From Candidatus Eiseniibacteriota bacterium (lineage in GTDB: Bacteria; Eisenbacteria; RBG-16-71-46; SZUA-252), in the NCBI GenBank assembly GCA_003235575.1, contig QJVW01000149.1, positions 1 through 50,042 of the forward strand: a stretch of DNA of 50,042 bases, written 5' to 3'. The position numbers and the translations under genes were made by a program. The notes beneath the pieces are model-generated. The model was not told the origin of the DNA, did not search any database, and saw only the letters and a list, made by a program, of their open reading frames with translations. Shown one piece after another: positions 27,361 to 35,614 of the stretch. Numbering within the stretch: position 1 is the stretch's first letter; each line of letters begins with the position of its first letter.

Positions 27361-28371
27361 CTAGCGCAGCGAGAGGGATGCGTGCCGCGCCGCGCCCCAT
27401 AGCGCGGTTCGGTCGTCGAGGATCACCCAGACCGGAATCGAGGCCAGCAGGGCCTCGTGGGGCGCCTTGTCGCGGAAGGCACGCTCGAACGTTGGGCCCT
27501 TGAGCGCTTCCAGAATCTGCGGCGCGATGCCTCCGCCTACGTAGACGCCGGCGGTGGCCATGCCGCGGAGCGCCAGGTTCCCGGCCTCGGCGCCGTAGAT
27601 GCCCACGAAGATGTCGAGCGACTCACGGCACGAGGCGCAGGAGCCGGCCAGCCCCAGCCGCGAGATGACGCCGGGCAGGTTGTCCTCGCTGCCGGCCTCT
27701 CCATGATGCGCCGCCCACGACGATTCGGTGCCGTCGCGGGCGTGGATCACCTCCGCGATGTTGCGGAGCCCCGGGCCCGAGAGGACGCGCTCGACGCTGA
27801 CCCGTCCGTGGCGGGTGCGCATGGCGGTCCAGACATCGAGCTCGGCATCGGTGCGCGGCGCGAAGTCGGCGTGCCCACCCTCGGAGGCGACCGGCACCAA
27901 CTCGGTGCCCACGCGCGCGAGCGTCGTCTCGCCGAGGCCGGTTCCCGCCGCGATCACGGCCGCGTTTCCCTCGGGATCGGAGCGGCCGGGCAGAAGCGGC
28001 GCGCGCGCCTCGTCGCCTAGCGTGGCGATCCCGTAGGCGGTGGCGACCAGATCGTTCACCAATCCGACGTGGGGCAGGCCGAAGTGACGCGCCAGCGCGC
28101 CGGCGTCGACCGTCCACGGGACGTTCGTGCCTTCGCCGCGCCCGTCGGCGATCGCCCCGGCGAACCCGATCGTGACGGCGGCGGGCGACGCGGTCGCGGC
28201 ATGGGCGGCGAGGAAGGCGTCGAGCATGGCCTGTAGCGACGCGAAATCGGCCGAGCGGTTCGTCGTGACGGCCAGCGGGGCGCCGAGCCGCCCGGGGCTC
28301 GATGCGGGCAGGAGCAGCAGGCCCGTCTTCGTGCCTCCGACGTCCGCCGCCAGGATGAATCGTTCCGTCAC
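27361..28371 (-). CDS. glk: Glucokinase
   Basis: Glk phosphorylates glucose to feed G6P into the dehydrogenase encoded two genes upstream. The 336 residues follow the Glk family: ILAADVGGTKTGL (phosphate loop), LVNDLVATAYG with the catalytic Asp, VIAAGTGLGET, and VASEGGHADFAPR, which separates Glk from ROK kinases because it lacks the ROK zinc-cysteine cluster. The GTG at 28371 overlaps the opcA stop as GTGA. It is the last gene of the operon. Confidence 0.92.
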   Translation of the reverse strand: MTERFILAADVGGTKTGLLLLPASSPGRLGAPLAVTTNRSADFASLQAMLDAFLAAHAATASPAAVTIGFAGAIADGRGEGTNVPWTVDAGALARHFGLPHVGLVNDLVATAYGIATLGDEARAPLLPGRSDPEGNAAVIAAGTGLGETTLARVGTELVPVASEGGHADFAPRTDAELDVWTAMRTRHGRVSVERVLSGPGLRNIAEVIHARDGTESSWAAHHGEAGSEDNLPGVISRLGLAGSCASCRESLDIFVGIYGAEAGNLALRGMATAGVYVGGGIAPQILEALKGPTFERAFRDKAPHEALLASIPVWVILDDRTALWGAARHASLSLR

Positions 28372-29510
28372 GACGTTTCCGGAGCGGCGGCCAGGCGCGC
28401 CGCGAGTCGCGCGGCGTGCTCCAGGCTCTCGTTCGGTTCGTGGCGGTGAATCTCCCCGACCAGGCAGGCCGCGAACTCGCGGTACCGGAAGGCACGCTCC
28501 AACGTCCGCGCACGGGGCGCCAGGAACTCCATGGTCGCCGTCGCGTCGCGCCCGCCGTGCGCGATGCGGACGTCCAGAGGCTGCGGCCCATCGGACCGCG
28601 CATGAACGGCCAGAACGACCGGTTCCGCGACGTCAGGTTCGCGCTCGATCCGAACGGTCACCGAGCGGCGGGGGCCGTCGAAGCGGAAGCGCGAGCCCCG
28701 GTGTTCGCGGTACGTCCACGCGAGTCGCGTGGCCAGCCAACTCGCCAGGAGCCACGCGCCCGCCGGGGGAGCCGAGCCTCCGTGGTGGATCGTGACCTCC
28801 TCCAATTCTCCCCGCGCCGCCGCCGCGTCCGGCTGGTCGAAGACCTCGGCCAGGAGCTCACGCCAGGGCATGAGACGCGCCCACGCGATGTCGCGCACGC
28901 GGCCGCTCCCCTCCGAGGCGAGTCGGGACCAGAGACGCACCATGTCCGCGACGTCCGTCCGGGTCGCACTGTCCTCGACCGTCATATCGGCCATCGCTTC
29001 CAGCGCGGCGTCCGCGGCGGGGGAGAGCCCGGCGTCGAGGCGGATCAGGACGACGGGTAGGTCGCCGACGATCAGCGACGCCACGGCGCTCGGCACCAGC
29101 GTGTCGGCGCCGGACGCGGCCGTGAGAATGATCTGCTCGCTGCAGATCAACCCGCCTCCGCCCGGCCGGAGATGACAGAGGGCCGTGGCGCGGGCCTGGA
29201 GCGGCGCATCCCCCGCAGCTCTGTCCGCGCGTTGCAGTCGAAAGAGGCGGGAGGGGTGCCGGCGCGTGAACTCCACCAGAACCGGATCGAGCGGCGCGTG
29301 GTGCTCGGGATCGAGCGGCAGGATGACGTTGGCGAGCGCCGCGCGGTAGAGCGCGCCTCCGTCGGGCCGGGCGGCTTTCCACATGGCGCGCAATTCGCGT
29401 TCCAGGGCGGCGGCGTCGAACGGCCGCTCGCCGTCCGGTCCGAAGAGAAGCACCGGCTCCCGGTCGGCGGTCGCGCCCTCCACGGTCTTCGGGGTCACAG
29501 CCGGTACCAC
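28368..29510 (-). CDS. opcA: OpcA-like glucose-6-phosphate dehydrogenase assembly/activator protein
   Basis: OpcA proteins bind and tune G6P dehydrogenase in cyanobacteria and actinobacteria. This 380-residue protein has the family layout, with an N-terminal domain ending in ATALCHLRPGGGGLICSEQI, then PSAVASLIVGDLPVVLIRLD, and a C-terminal half with SWLATRLAW. It overlaps zwf by 16 bases, the usual partner. GTG at 29510 is used; a second GTG at 29498 would nearly remove the overlap. No catalytic site is expected. Confidence 0.88.
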   Translation of the reverse strand: MVPAVTPKTVEGATADREPVLLFGPDGERPFDAAALERELRAMWKAARPDGGALYRAALANVILPLDPEHHAPLDPVLVEFTRRHPSRLFRLQRADRAAGDAPLQARATALCHLRPGGGGLICSEQIILTAASGADTLVPSAVASLIVGDLPVVLIRLDAGLSPAADAALEAMADMTVEDSATRTDVADMVRLWSRLASEGSGRVRDIAWARLMPWRELLAEVFDQPDAAAARGELEEVTIHHGGSAPPAGAWLLASWLATRLAWTYREHRGSRFRFDGPRRSVTVRIEREPDVAEPVVLAVHARSDGPQPLDVRIAHGGRDATATMEFLAPRARTLERAFRYREFAACLVGEIHRHEPNESLEHAARLAARLAAAPETS

Positions 29511-31051
29511 CGTCGTCCATCACGGGTCAAAAGCCGCTCGGCCTCGGTGGGCCCCCAGCTTCCGGCCGGGTATTTCGACAGGCCGGGCACGCCGTCCTGC
29601 CAGGCGGCGGCGATCGCGTCGACCTGCTCCCACGCCAACTCCACCTCGTCCCGCCGCGCGAACAGGGTGGAGTCGCCGAGGTTGCAATCGAGCAGCAGGC
29701 GCTGGTACGCCTCCGGCGGATCGGCCCCGAACGACGTGAGGTAATTGAAGTCCATGCGAACGGGATCGATGTGGAGCGATGGGCCGGGAGCCTTCGATCC
29801 GAAGGAGAGGGAGATTCCCTCATCGGGCTGGATCCGGAGCCGAAGCACGTTCGCCTCCAGCGACTCGCAACCCGCCGACCGGAAGAGCGCGTACGGCGGA
29901 TGCCGGAAGACGATCACGATCTCCGTGGCGCGCTTGGCCAGCCGCTTGCCCGAGCGGACGTAGAACGGAACGCCCGCCCAGCGCCAGTTGTCGATTTCGA
30001 ACTTCGCGGCGAGATAGCTCTCGGTCTGGGAACCGGAGCCCACGCCCGGCTCCTCGCAATACCCGGGAACCGAAACGCCGGCGACCGCGCCCGGGCCGTA
30101 CTGGCCGCGGACCGTGCGGGCGATGACCTCGTCCCGCGAAAGGGGGGCGAGGGCCCGCAGGACCTTCGCCTTTTCGTCGCGCACGGCGTCGGCCTCGAAA
30201 CGGGACGGCGGCTCCATCGCGGTGAGCGTGAGAAGTTGGAGCATGTGATTCTGCAGCATGTCCCGCAGGACGCCGGCGCGCTCGAAGTAGTTCGCGCGTC
30301 CCTCGATGCCGACCGACTCCGCCACCGAGATCTGCACGTGATCGACGTAGCGATTGTTCCACAGCGGCTCGAAGATTCCGTTGCCGAGCCGCAGCACCAA
30401 GATGTTCTGGACGGTCTCCTTCCCGAGGTAGTGATCGATGCGATAGACCTGGCGCTCGTCGAAGGAGGCATGCACCTGCGCGTTCAGGTTCCGCGCCGAA
30501 GCGAGATCGTGTCCGAACGGCTTCTCGATGATGACCCGCGTCCAGGGTCCCTCGGGTCCCGCGTCGTGGACGAGGCCCGCGGTCCGCAGTCCCTCGAGGA
30601 TCGTGGGGTAGGCGTCGGGCGGCGTCGCAAAGTAGAAGATCCGGTTGCCGGGCGTGCCGCGCTCGCGCTCCAGCGCGGTGAGCGAACGGCCGAGGGTCGC
30701 ATAGTCCGCGGCGTTCTCGAACGTCCCCGACCGGTAGAAGAGCGAGGCGGCGAAGCGATTCCACTCGTGCGGATCGAGATCGGCGGAATCGGGCCTCGCG
30801 GCGCGGCGAAACGCCTCGTCGTCCCACGGCCGCCGCGCGAATCCGATGACGGCGCTCTTCGGGTGGAGCGACTTTTCGCGCGCCAGCGCGTAGAGCGCGG
30901 GGATCAGCTTCCGGTGGGTGAGGTCGCCGCTCGCGCCGAAGACCACGATCGTGCATGGATCGGCGGCGCGCAGCGTGATGCTGCCTTCACGGAGGGGGTT
31001 CTCCACGCCCGTCGCGCCACGAGCGGGCGTGGCCGCGGCGTCGGGCGTCAC
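29495..31051 (-). CDS. zwf: Glucose-6-phosphate 1-dehydrogenase
   Basis: Zwf oxidises G6P with NADP as the entry to the oxidative pentose-phosphate pathway. The 518 residues have the Rossmann motif VVFGASGDLTHRKLIPALYALA near residue 36, RVIIEKPFGHDL, and the active-site RIDHYLGKETVQN with the catalytic histidine. The GTG at 31051 overlaps the gnd stop as GTGA and gives a short 35-residue N-terminal extension. The frame reaches further upstream, to 31324, only through Arg/Gly-rich sequence inside gnd, so I reject the longer form. Confidence 0.95.
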   Translation of the reverse strand: MTPDAAATPARGATGVENPLREGSITLRAADPCTIVVFGASGDLTHRKLIPALYALAREKSLHPKSAVIGFARRPWDDEAFRRAARPDSADLDPHEWNRFAASLFYRSGTFENAADYATLGRSLTALERERGTPGNRIFYFATPPDAYPTILEGLRTAGLVHDAGPEGPWTRVIIEKPFGHDLASARNLNAQVHASFDERQVYRIDHYLGKETVQNILVLRLGNGIFEPLWNNRYVDHVQISVAESVGIEGRANYFERAGVLRDMLQNHMLQLLTLTAMEPPSRFEADAVRDEKAKVLRALAPLSRDEVIARTVRGQYGPGAVAGVSVPGYCEEPGVGSGSQTESYLAAKFEIDNWRWAGVPFYVRSGKRLAKRATEIVIVFRHPPYALFRSAGCESLEANVLRLRIQPDEGISLSFGSKAPGPSLHIDPVRMDFNYLTSFGADPPEAYQRLLLDCNLGDSTLFARRDEVELAWEQVDAIAAAWQDGVPGLSKYPAGSWGPTEAERLLTRDGRRWYRL

Positions 31052-31947
31052 GCCTTCTTCACCGCGTGGCCGCCGAACTTGTTCCGAAGCGCGGCGAGAA
31101 GCCGTCCCTGGAACGAGGACTCCTGGCGGGAGCGGAACCGCGCCTGAAGCGCCAGCGCCAGGACCGGAGCAGGCACCGCGCGCTCCACGGATTCGATGAC
31201 GGTCCAGCGGCCCTCGCCGGAATCGTCCACATAATCGGCCACGCGCTCCAGGTCGGGGTCCTCCTTCAGCGCTTCGGTGGCGAGATCCAGCAGCCAGGAA
31301 CGGACGACGCTTCCGTGCTGCCACAAGGCGGCGACGCGTCCGAGGTCCAAATCGTAGGGCGAGGCTTCGAGGATCTCGAAGCCCTCGGCATAGGCCTGCA
31401 TCATGCCGTACTCGATGCCGTTGTGGATCATCTTCACCAGGTGTCCGGCGCCGTTCGCGCCGACCCGCGCGTAGCCGTCGGGGGGCGCGAGCGACGTGAA
31501 GATCGGCTCCAGGCGCTTGCAGACCGATTCACTCCCGCCGACCATCAGGCAGTAGCCGTTGGCCAGCCCCCAGATGCCCCCGGAGGTCCCCGCATCGACG
31601 TAGTCGATCTTCCGCTCGGCGAGAAAGGCGGCGCGGCGCACGGAATCCTTGTAGTAGGAATTTCCACCGTCGATCACCGTGTCGCCGGCCCGGAGCAGGG
31701 AAGCGAGCGCCTGGACCGTTTGCTCCGTGGGCTCTCCCGACGGGACCATCACCCACACGGTCCGAGGGGTCGCCTCCAGACGGCCAACCAGGTCCTCGAG
31801 GCTGGTCGCGGCCACGGCGCCCTCCTTGGCGACCTCCGCGACGCCGGCGGGCGAACGCGCCCAGCCCACGACGCGGTGACCGTCCCGAAGGAGGCGGAGG
31901 GCCATGTTCTTTCCCATGCGGCCGAGTCCGACAATCCCCAATTCCAT
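31048..31947 (-). CDS. gnd: 6-Phosphogluconate dehydrogenase, short decarboxylating type
   Basis: It converts 6-phosphogluconate to ribulose 5-phosphate. The 299 residues match the short GndA/GntZ type rather than the 470-residue form. Motifs include MELGIVGLGRMGKNMALRL for NAD(P), VIDGGNSYYKDS, VDAGTSGGIWGLANG, and GANGAGHLVKMIHNGIEYGMMQ with the catalytic Lys and Asn. The ATG at 31947 has GGAGG 4 bases upstream. It follows tal by 16 bases. Confidence 0.95.
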   Translation of the reverse strand: MELGIVGLGRMGKNMALRLLRDGHRVVGWARSPAGVAEVAKEGAVAATSLEDLVGRLEATPRTVWVMVPSGEPTEQTVQALASLLRAGDTVIDGGNSYYKDSVRRAAFLAERKIDYVDAGTSGGIWGLANGYCLMVGGSESVCKRLEPIFTSLAPPDGYARVGANGAGHLVKMIHNGIEYGMMQAYAEGFEILEASPYDLDLGRVAALWQHGSVVRSWLLDLATEALKEDPDLERVADYVDDSGEGRWTVIESVERAVPAPVLALALQARFRSRQESSFQGRLLAALRNKFGGHAVKKA

Positions 31948-31963
31948 GCAGCCTCCGAGCGGC

Positions 31964-33106
31964 CTAGCGCCGCGGCGCGAGTGCGGCGGACCGCTCGCGG
32001 ATCGTGTCCATCATGTCGTGGAACGACCGCGCGAAGGAAGCGACGCCGTCGTCGAGGAGTTTGGCGCAATGCTGCTCGAGCGAGATTCCCGCCTCCGCGA
32101 TCGCCGTGCGCGTGGCGCGCGCGGTCTCGATGCGGGGATCGAGCCGGTTGCCCTCGACCTTCCCATGGTCGAGCCAGGCATCGATCGTTTCCCGGGGAGC
32201 CGTGTTGATGCTGTCGGGTCCCGCCAACTCCTCGACGTACTTCACGTCGGAGTAGGTGGGGTCCTTGGTGCCGGTGCTCGCCCAGAGGAGCCACTGCGGG
32301 CGGGCGCCCTTCTCGGCCATGGCGCCGAACGACGGTCCGAAGAACTGATCACGGTACTCCTCCCAGACGTCGAACGCGTTGGCCACCGCGGCCGATCCGC
32401 GCAGCGATGCCAGCGCCGCCCGCTCGGCGGGCGCGGCCTCGGCCACGCGGGCGTCGATTTCCTTGTCCACCGCCGTGTCGAGGCGACTGACGAACACGCT
32501 GGCCACGGAATGGAGGCCGTCGAGGGACGCTCCGGACGCCAGACGCTTCTCGATGCCGCGGCGAAACGCCTGAGCGATCGTCGCGTACTGGGCCCGCGAG
32601 AAGATCAGCGTCACGTTCACGCTCACGCCCGCCGCGATCAGCGCCTCGACGGCGGTGATGCCCGCCGGGGTGCCGGGCACCTTGACGAGCAGGTTCTTGC
32701 GCGCGACCGTCTTCCATAGGCGCATCGCCTCCGCGATGGTGGCCTCCGTGTCATGGGCCAGGTCGGGCGGCACTTCGAGACTCACGAAGCCGTCCCGTCC
32801 GGTGCCCTGCCGATACGCGGGGGCGAGGACGTCCGCGGTGCGCGTGATGTCGTGGATGGCCAGCGTGTCGTAGATCTCTTCGGGAGACTTTCCTTCCGTG
32901 GCGAGCCTTGCGATGGCGGCGGGATAGCCGTACTGGTCGCCGCCGATCGCGCTTCGAAAGATCGTGGGATTCGATGTGACGCCGTAGATCGTGCCGTCGG
33001 CGACGAGCCGGGCCAGCTCCCCGGAGGTGATCAAGCCATCGCTGATCGTGTCTAGCCAGAGGCTCTGGCCCATCTCGTGAAGGGCGACCGCGGAAGAGGA
33101 CTTCAT
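31964..33106 (-). CDS. tal: Transaldolase
   Basis: Transaldolase exchanges dihydroxyacetone units in the non-oxidative pentose-phosphate pathway. The 380-residue protein is of the longer actinobacterial/cyanobacterial type. It shows LWLDTISDGLITSG at the start, GVTSNPTIF, and NLLVKVPGTPAGITAVEAL with the Schiff-base lysine. The ATG at 33106 has AGGAG about 7 bases upstream, inside the end of the preceding VOC gene's spacer. The frame opens at 33145 but would overlap the VOC gene. Confidence 0.94.
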   Translation of the reverse strand: MKSSSAVALHEMGQSLWLDTISDGLITSGELARLVADGTIYGVTSNPTIFRSAIGGDQYGYPAAIARLATEGKSPEEIYDTLAIHDITRTADVLAPAYRQGTGRDGFVSLEVPPDLAHDTEATIAEAMRLWKTVARKNLLVKVPGTPAGITAVEALIAAGVSVNVTLIFSRAQYATIAQAFRRGIEKRLASGASLDGLHSVASVFVSRLDTAVDKEIDARVAEAAPAERAALASLRGSAAVANAFDVWEEYRDQFFGPSFGAMAEKGARPQWLLWASTGTKDPTYSDVKYVEELAGPDSINTAPRETIDAWLDHGKVEGNRLDPRIETARATRTAIAEAGISLEQHCAKLLDDGVASFARSFHDMMDTIRERSAALAPRR

Positions 33107-33116
33107 GGTTGGGCTC

Positions 33117-33707
33117 CTAGGTGTTGGTTCGGTTGGGCGTGGCAAGCACCACGCGACGTCCCTCGGGATCCACGGTGGAAATGACGCGGTGCCCCCACGG
33201 CATGTCGGCGGGCGGGCCCTCGAAGTGAACCCCCTTCAGGGAGAGTTCCGCGTAGGCGCGGTCCACGTCCTCCACCAAGACGTACAGCGTCGGCTCCTTG
33301 ACGGGGTTCGGCATGCCGATCCCCGGCATGGGTGGCATGAAGCCGAGGCTCGAGGAGGTTCCGGTCCGGATCCACAAGTAATTGAAATCGGGGTCATGCT
33401 CCGACTCCATGAATCCCAGCGTTTCGACGTAGAAGCGCTTCACGGCGTCCACGTCATGCGTCGTGTAGTCGATGTGCTGCGTGACGAACCCGATGGCATT
33501 CGCCGGCGGGGGTGGAGGCGTTGGGGCCGCCGCGCGCGGGGCGGCTGGGCGCGCCGATCGCTTCACGGCCTTCTTCTTCGGCGCCCGTCGCATCGCGGGT
33601 GCCTTCTTGGAGGGCTTGGTTCGGCCTTTGGCGACGGTTCCCCGCTTCTTCTTCGCAGCCGTCGTCGTTCTCTTCGCGGGGCGGCGGACCTTCTTTCGCG
33701 CGGGCAT
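33117..33707 (-). CDS. VOC/glyoxalase-family protein with a histone-H1-like basic tail
   Basis: The 196 residues fall into two parts. Residues 1 to about 70 are a Lys/Arg/Ala/Pro tail (for example AKRTTTAAKKKRGTVAKGRT), like bacterial histone-H1-type tails, ending in a run of prolines. Residues 80-196 form one VOC domain: FVTQHIDYTTHDVDAVKRFYVETLGF, then TLYVLVEDVDRAYAEL and STVDPEGRRVVLATPN. Metal-type ligands may be H87 and a late Glu or Asp, but the enzyme activity cannot be named. GGAGG lies 5-6 bases before the ATG at 33707. It is the first gene of the operon, 10 bases before tal. Confidence 0.82.
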   Translation of the reverse strand: MPARKKVRRPAKRTTTAAKKKRGTVAKGRTKPSKKAPAMRRAPKKKAVKRSARPAAPRAAAPTPPPPPANAIGFVTQHIDYTTHDVDAVKRFYVETLGFMESEHDPDFNYLWIRTGTSSSLGFMPPMPGIGMPNPVKEPTLYVLVEDVDRAYAELSLKGVHFEGPPADMPWGHRVISTVDPEGRRVVLATPNRTNT

Positions 33708-33758
33708 TCCGACCTCCTTCATTGGAGCGATTCCCGTCGGGGGAAGGGTGCGTGGCCG

Positions 33759-33778
33759 GCTCGGGGCGGACCCCGAGC
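33759..33778 (-). other. Strong hairpin in the leader of the VOC-tal-gnd-zwf-opcA-glk operon
   Basis: The plus strand reads GCTCGGGG-CGGA-CCCCGAGC, a perfect eight-base-pair stem. On the minus-strand mRNA the loop is UCCG, a UNCG-type tetraloop. It lies about 50 bases before the VOC start. It could protect or regulate the operon mRNA; no T-tract follows. Confidence 0.45.
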
Positions 33779-33793
33779 GCGCACCTCTAGTCG

Positions 33794-33823
33794 ATGATGC
33801 CGCATGGGGAACGGGCGGCGCAA
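33794..33823 (-). promoter_or_regulatory. Possible promoter of the pentose-phosphate operon
   Basis: On the minus strand TTGCGC (33823-33818), 18 bases, CATCAT (33799-33794). The predicted transcript would carry the hairpin at 33759-33778 in its leader. The -10 match is moderate. Confidence 0.35.
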
Positions 33824-33864
33824 GCATCGCGCCCGACGGCGGCAGCCCCCGCGACGGCGCACGG

Positions 33865-33899
33865 TTGACCTAAGGCCCCGAAGCGATTAGCGTATCGGC
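33865..33899 (+). promoter_or_regulatory. Promoter of the M48-like lipoprotein gene, predicted leaderless
   Basis: TTGACC (33865-33870), 17 bases, TAGCGT (33888-33893), then 6 bases to the GTG at 33900. There is no Shine-Dalgarno sequence. The spacing is the same as at ispG and the metal transporter gene. Confidence 0.55.
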
Positions 33900-34724
33900 G
33901 TGCATCGACCCCGACATCTCCGCCTCATCCCACTCACGCTATTGCTCGTGCTCCTCGCCGCGCTTGCGGGATGCGCCTCCGCGCGGCGCGCCGCTCAGAA
34001 ACCGCTGGCGCTCGACGATGGTCAAGAGCGGGTGCTCGGCGCCCGGCTGGCCACGGCGTTCGAGGACTCCGTGCGGATCTACGTCGACAAGCGGGTTCAG
34101 GAGTACATCAACCAGCTTGGGGAAAAGCTTGCAAGACTTTCAGATAGGCCCTCGATTCCCTACACGTTCCGCATTCTCAAGGAGGATGCTCCCCGGGGTG
34201 TCGTGCTGCCGGGAGGGTATATTTACGCCTCCGTCGGCCTCCTGAGGCAGTTGAGGTCCCAATGCGAGGTCGCCGCCGTATTGGCTCATATGATGGCGCA
34301 CTCCGCGCTGCGGCATCCCGTCGAGGCCGTCGAACGAGCCGACGGAATCGGTCCAGACGGAATCCGGGAGATCCTCGACAGGTCCGACCGCGCCGCCTCG
34401 GTTCGCCGTGCCGCCGCCGCGCTGCGAACCATGAAGGGCTATCGACGCGAATGGGAATCGGACGCCGACAAACTGACCCTGCTCTACCTCTCACGGATCG
34501 GCATCAGCTCCGAGGGATACCCGCTTTCGGTCGAGGCGTTCCTTCCGCCGGCGGCGTCCGGCGCCGTGCCGTACTGGGAGAGCGGGGATGGCAAGGAAAT
34601 CCCGCTCGACAAGCGGCTGAGCCAGGTGCGCGCGGAGTACAGCTCGATGGGGCTCGATGCGGGCCTGCCCTGCGAACAGGTTCGCTGGGAACCGATCCGC
34701 GCCCGTCTCGGCCAAGCGCCCTGA
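33900..34724 (+). CDS. M48-like lipoprotein with an altered HExxH motif
   Basis: The 274-residue precursor has a lipoprotein signal ending LAALAGC with the lipid-bearing Cys at residue 25. The rest follows exported M48 peptidases: VLPGGYIYASVGLL, EVAAVLAHMMAHSALRHP and REWESDADKLTLLYLSRIGI. The zinc motif HExxH reads HMMAH at residues 130-134, so both histidines remain but the catalytic glutamate is Met131. The third-ligand region is kept. I infer a non-catalytic, perhaps metal-binding or chaperone-like envelope protein. GTG at 33900 is the start. The stop overlaps the next gene as CTGA. Confidence 0.82.
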   Translation: MHRPRHLRLIPLTLLLVLLAALAGCASARRAAQKPLALDDGQERVLGARLATAFEDSVRIYVDKRVQEYINQLGEKLARLSDRPSIPYTFRILKEDAPRGVVLPGGYIYASVGLLRQLRSQCEVAAVLAHMMAHSALRHPVEAVERADGIGPDGIREILDRSDRAASVRRAAAALRTMKGYRREWESDADKLTLLYLSRIGISSEGYPLSVEAFLPPAASGAVPYWESGDGKEIPLDKRLSQVRAEYSSMGLDAGLPCEQVRWEPIRARLGQAP

Positions 34725-35614
34725 GCCGCACCGCGGCCGCGCTCCCGGTCGCGGCCATTCTTCTACTCCTCCCAAGCCTGCTCGCCGTTCCCGTCGCGCG
34801 CGCCGGCGCCTGGCTGCGCGCCCCGGGCGAGGTGTACGCGAAGGCATCGCTGTTCGGGGTCCGCGGCGACCAGGAGTTCGACGACGGGGGCGACCTGCGC
34901 CCCCTCTTCGATCCGGCGTTCTACGAGCGCGGGCGATACCTCGAGTTCGGAGGTTCCTTCTATGGCGAGGTCGGCCTCGGCCGGGACGTGACGTTGGTCG
35001 GCGACATGCCGATCAAATTCGCGGAAACCGAGGCGATCGGCCGTGGAAACGTCGGCGACGTTGCGGGCCGCGGGTTCGGGATCCCGGAAGTACGCGTCGG
35101 CGCGCGACTGCCGCTTGTCCGGAGGCGCCTCGCGGTCGCGATGGAGCCGTCGGTGACGATTCCGCTAGTCGGGGTCGGCGTGTCGGACCCGGACGCGCCG
35201 CGACTTGGTTCCGGCACCGCGGCATTCGCCGCCGCGATCGCCGTGGGAACGGCGGTCCCCGCGTTGAAGGGGTACGTGCAAGCGGGGGGCGGGTATCGAA
35301 CGCGCAGCGGGAAGCCCCCCGACGACTGGTTCTGGGACGCCGAGGCGGGGACCGCGCCCTGGGGCGGGCTGCGGCTTCGCGTGCGCTACGACGGGGTCGA
35401 CGCGGCGGACGTATCGGGCCCGTCCTCCACGATCGCCCTCTCGACCCAGATGGGGGGGCAGGACGCGCACCGCATCGCGCCGACGCTGGCCATCGCGTTC
35501 GGCGCGGGACATGAAGTCTCGGTCAGCTGGCGTCGAACGTTCGCGGGGAGAAACTCCCTCGGCGGCCGGGAGTGGGAACTCGCCTACGCCTGGCTGGGTC
35601 TCCTCAAACCCTAG
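34721..35614 (+). CDS. Exported protein, probably an outer-membrane beta-barrel
   Basis: From a CTG at 34721 the product has about 297 residues: a signal peptide (AALPVAAILLLLPSLLAVPVARAGA) and a body of alternating short strands rich in Gly, Ala and aromatic residues, such as GGSFYGEVGLGRDVTLVGDMPIKF. It ends in a strand, as beta-barrels do. No ATG, GTG or TTG occurs in frame between the upstream lipoprotein body and the signal peptide. The CTG overlaps the lipoprotein TGA, so coupled re-initiation is likely. Its last 11 bases overlap pgi on the other strand. The family is not recognised. Confidence 0.65.
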   Translation: MSRTAAALPVAAILLLLPSLLAVPVARAGAWLRAPGEVYAKASLFGVRGDQEFDDGGDLRPLFDPAFYERGRYLEFGGSFYGEVGLGRDVTLVGDMPIKFAETEAIGRGNVGDVAGRGFGIPEVRVGARLPLVRRRLAVAMEPSVTIPLVGVGVSDPDAPRLGSGTAAFAAAIAVGTAVPALKGYVQAGGGYRTRSGKPPDDWFWDAEAGTAPWGGLRLRVRYDGVDAADVSGPSSTIALSTQMGGQDAHRIAPTLAIAFGAGHEVSVSWRRTFAGRNSLGGREWELAYAWLGLLKP

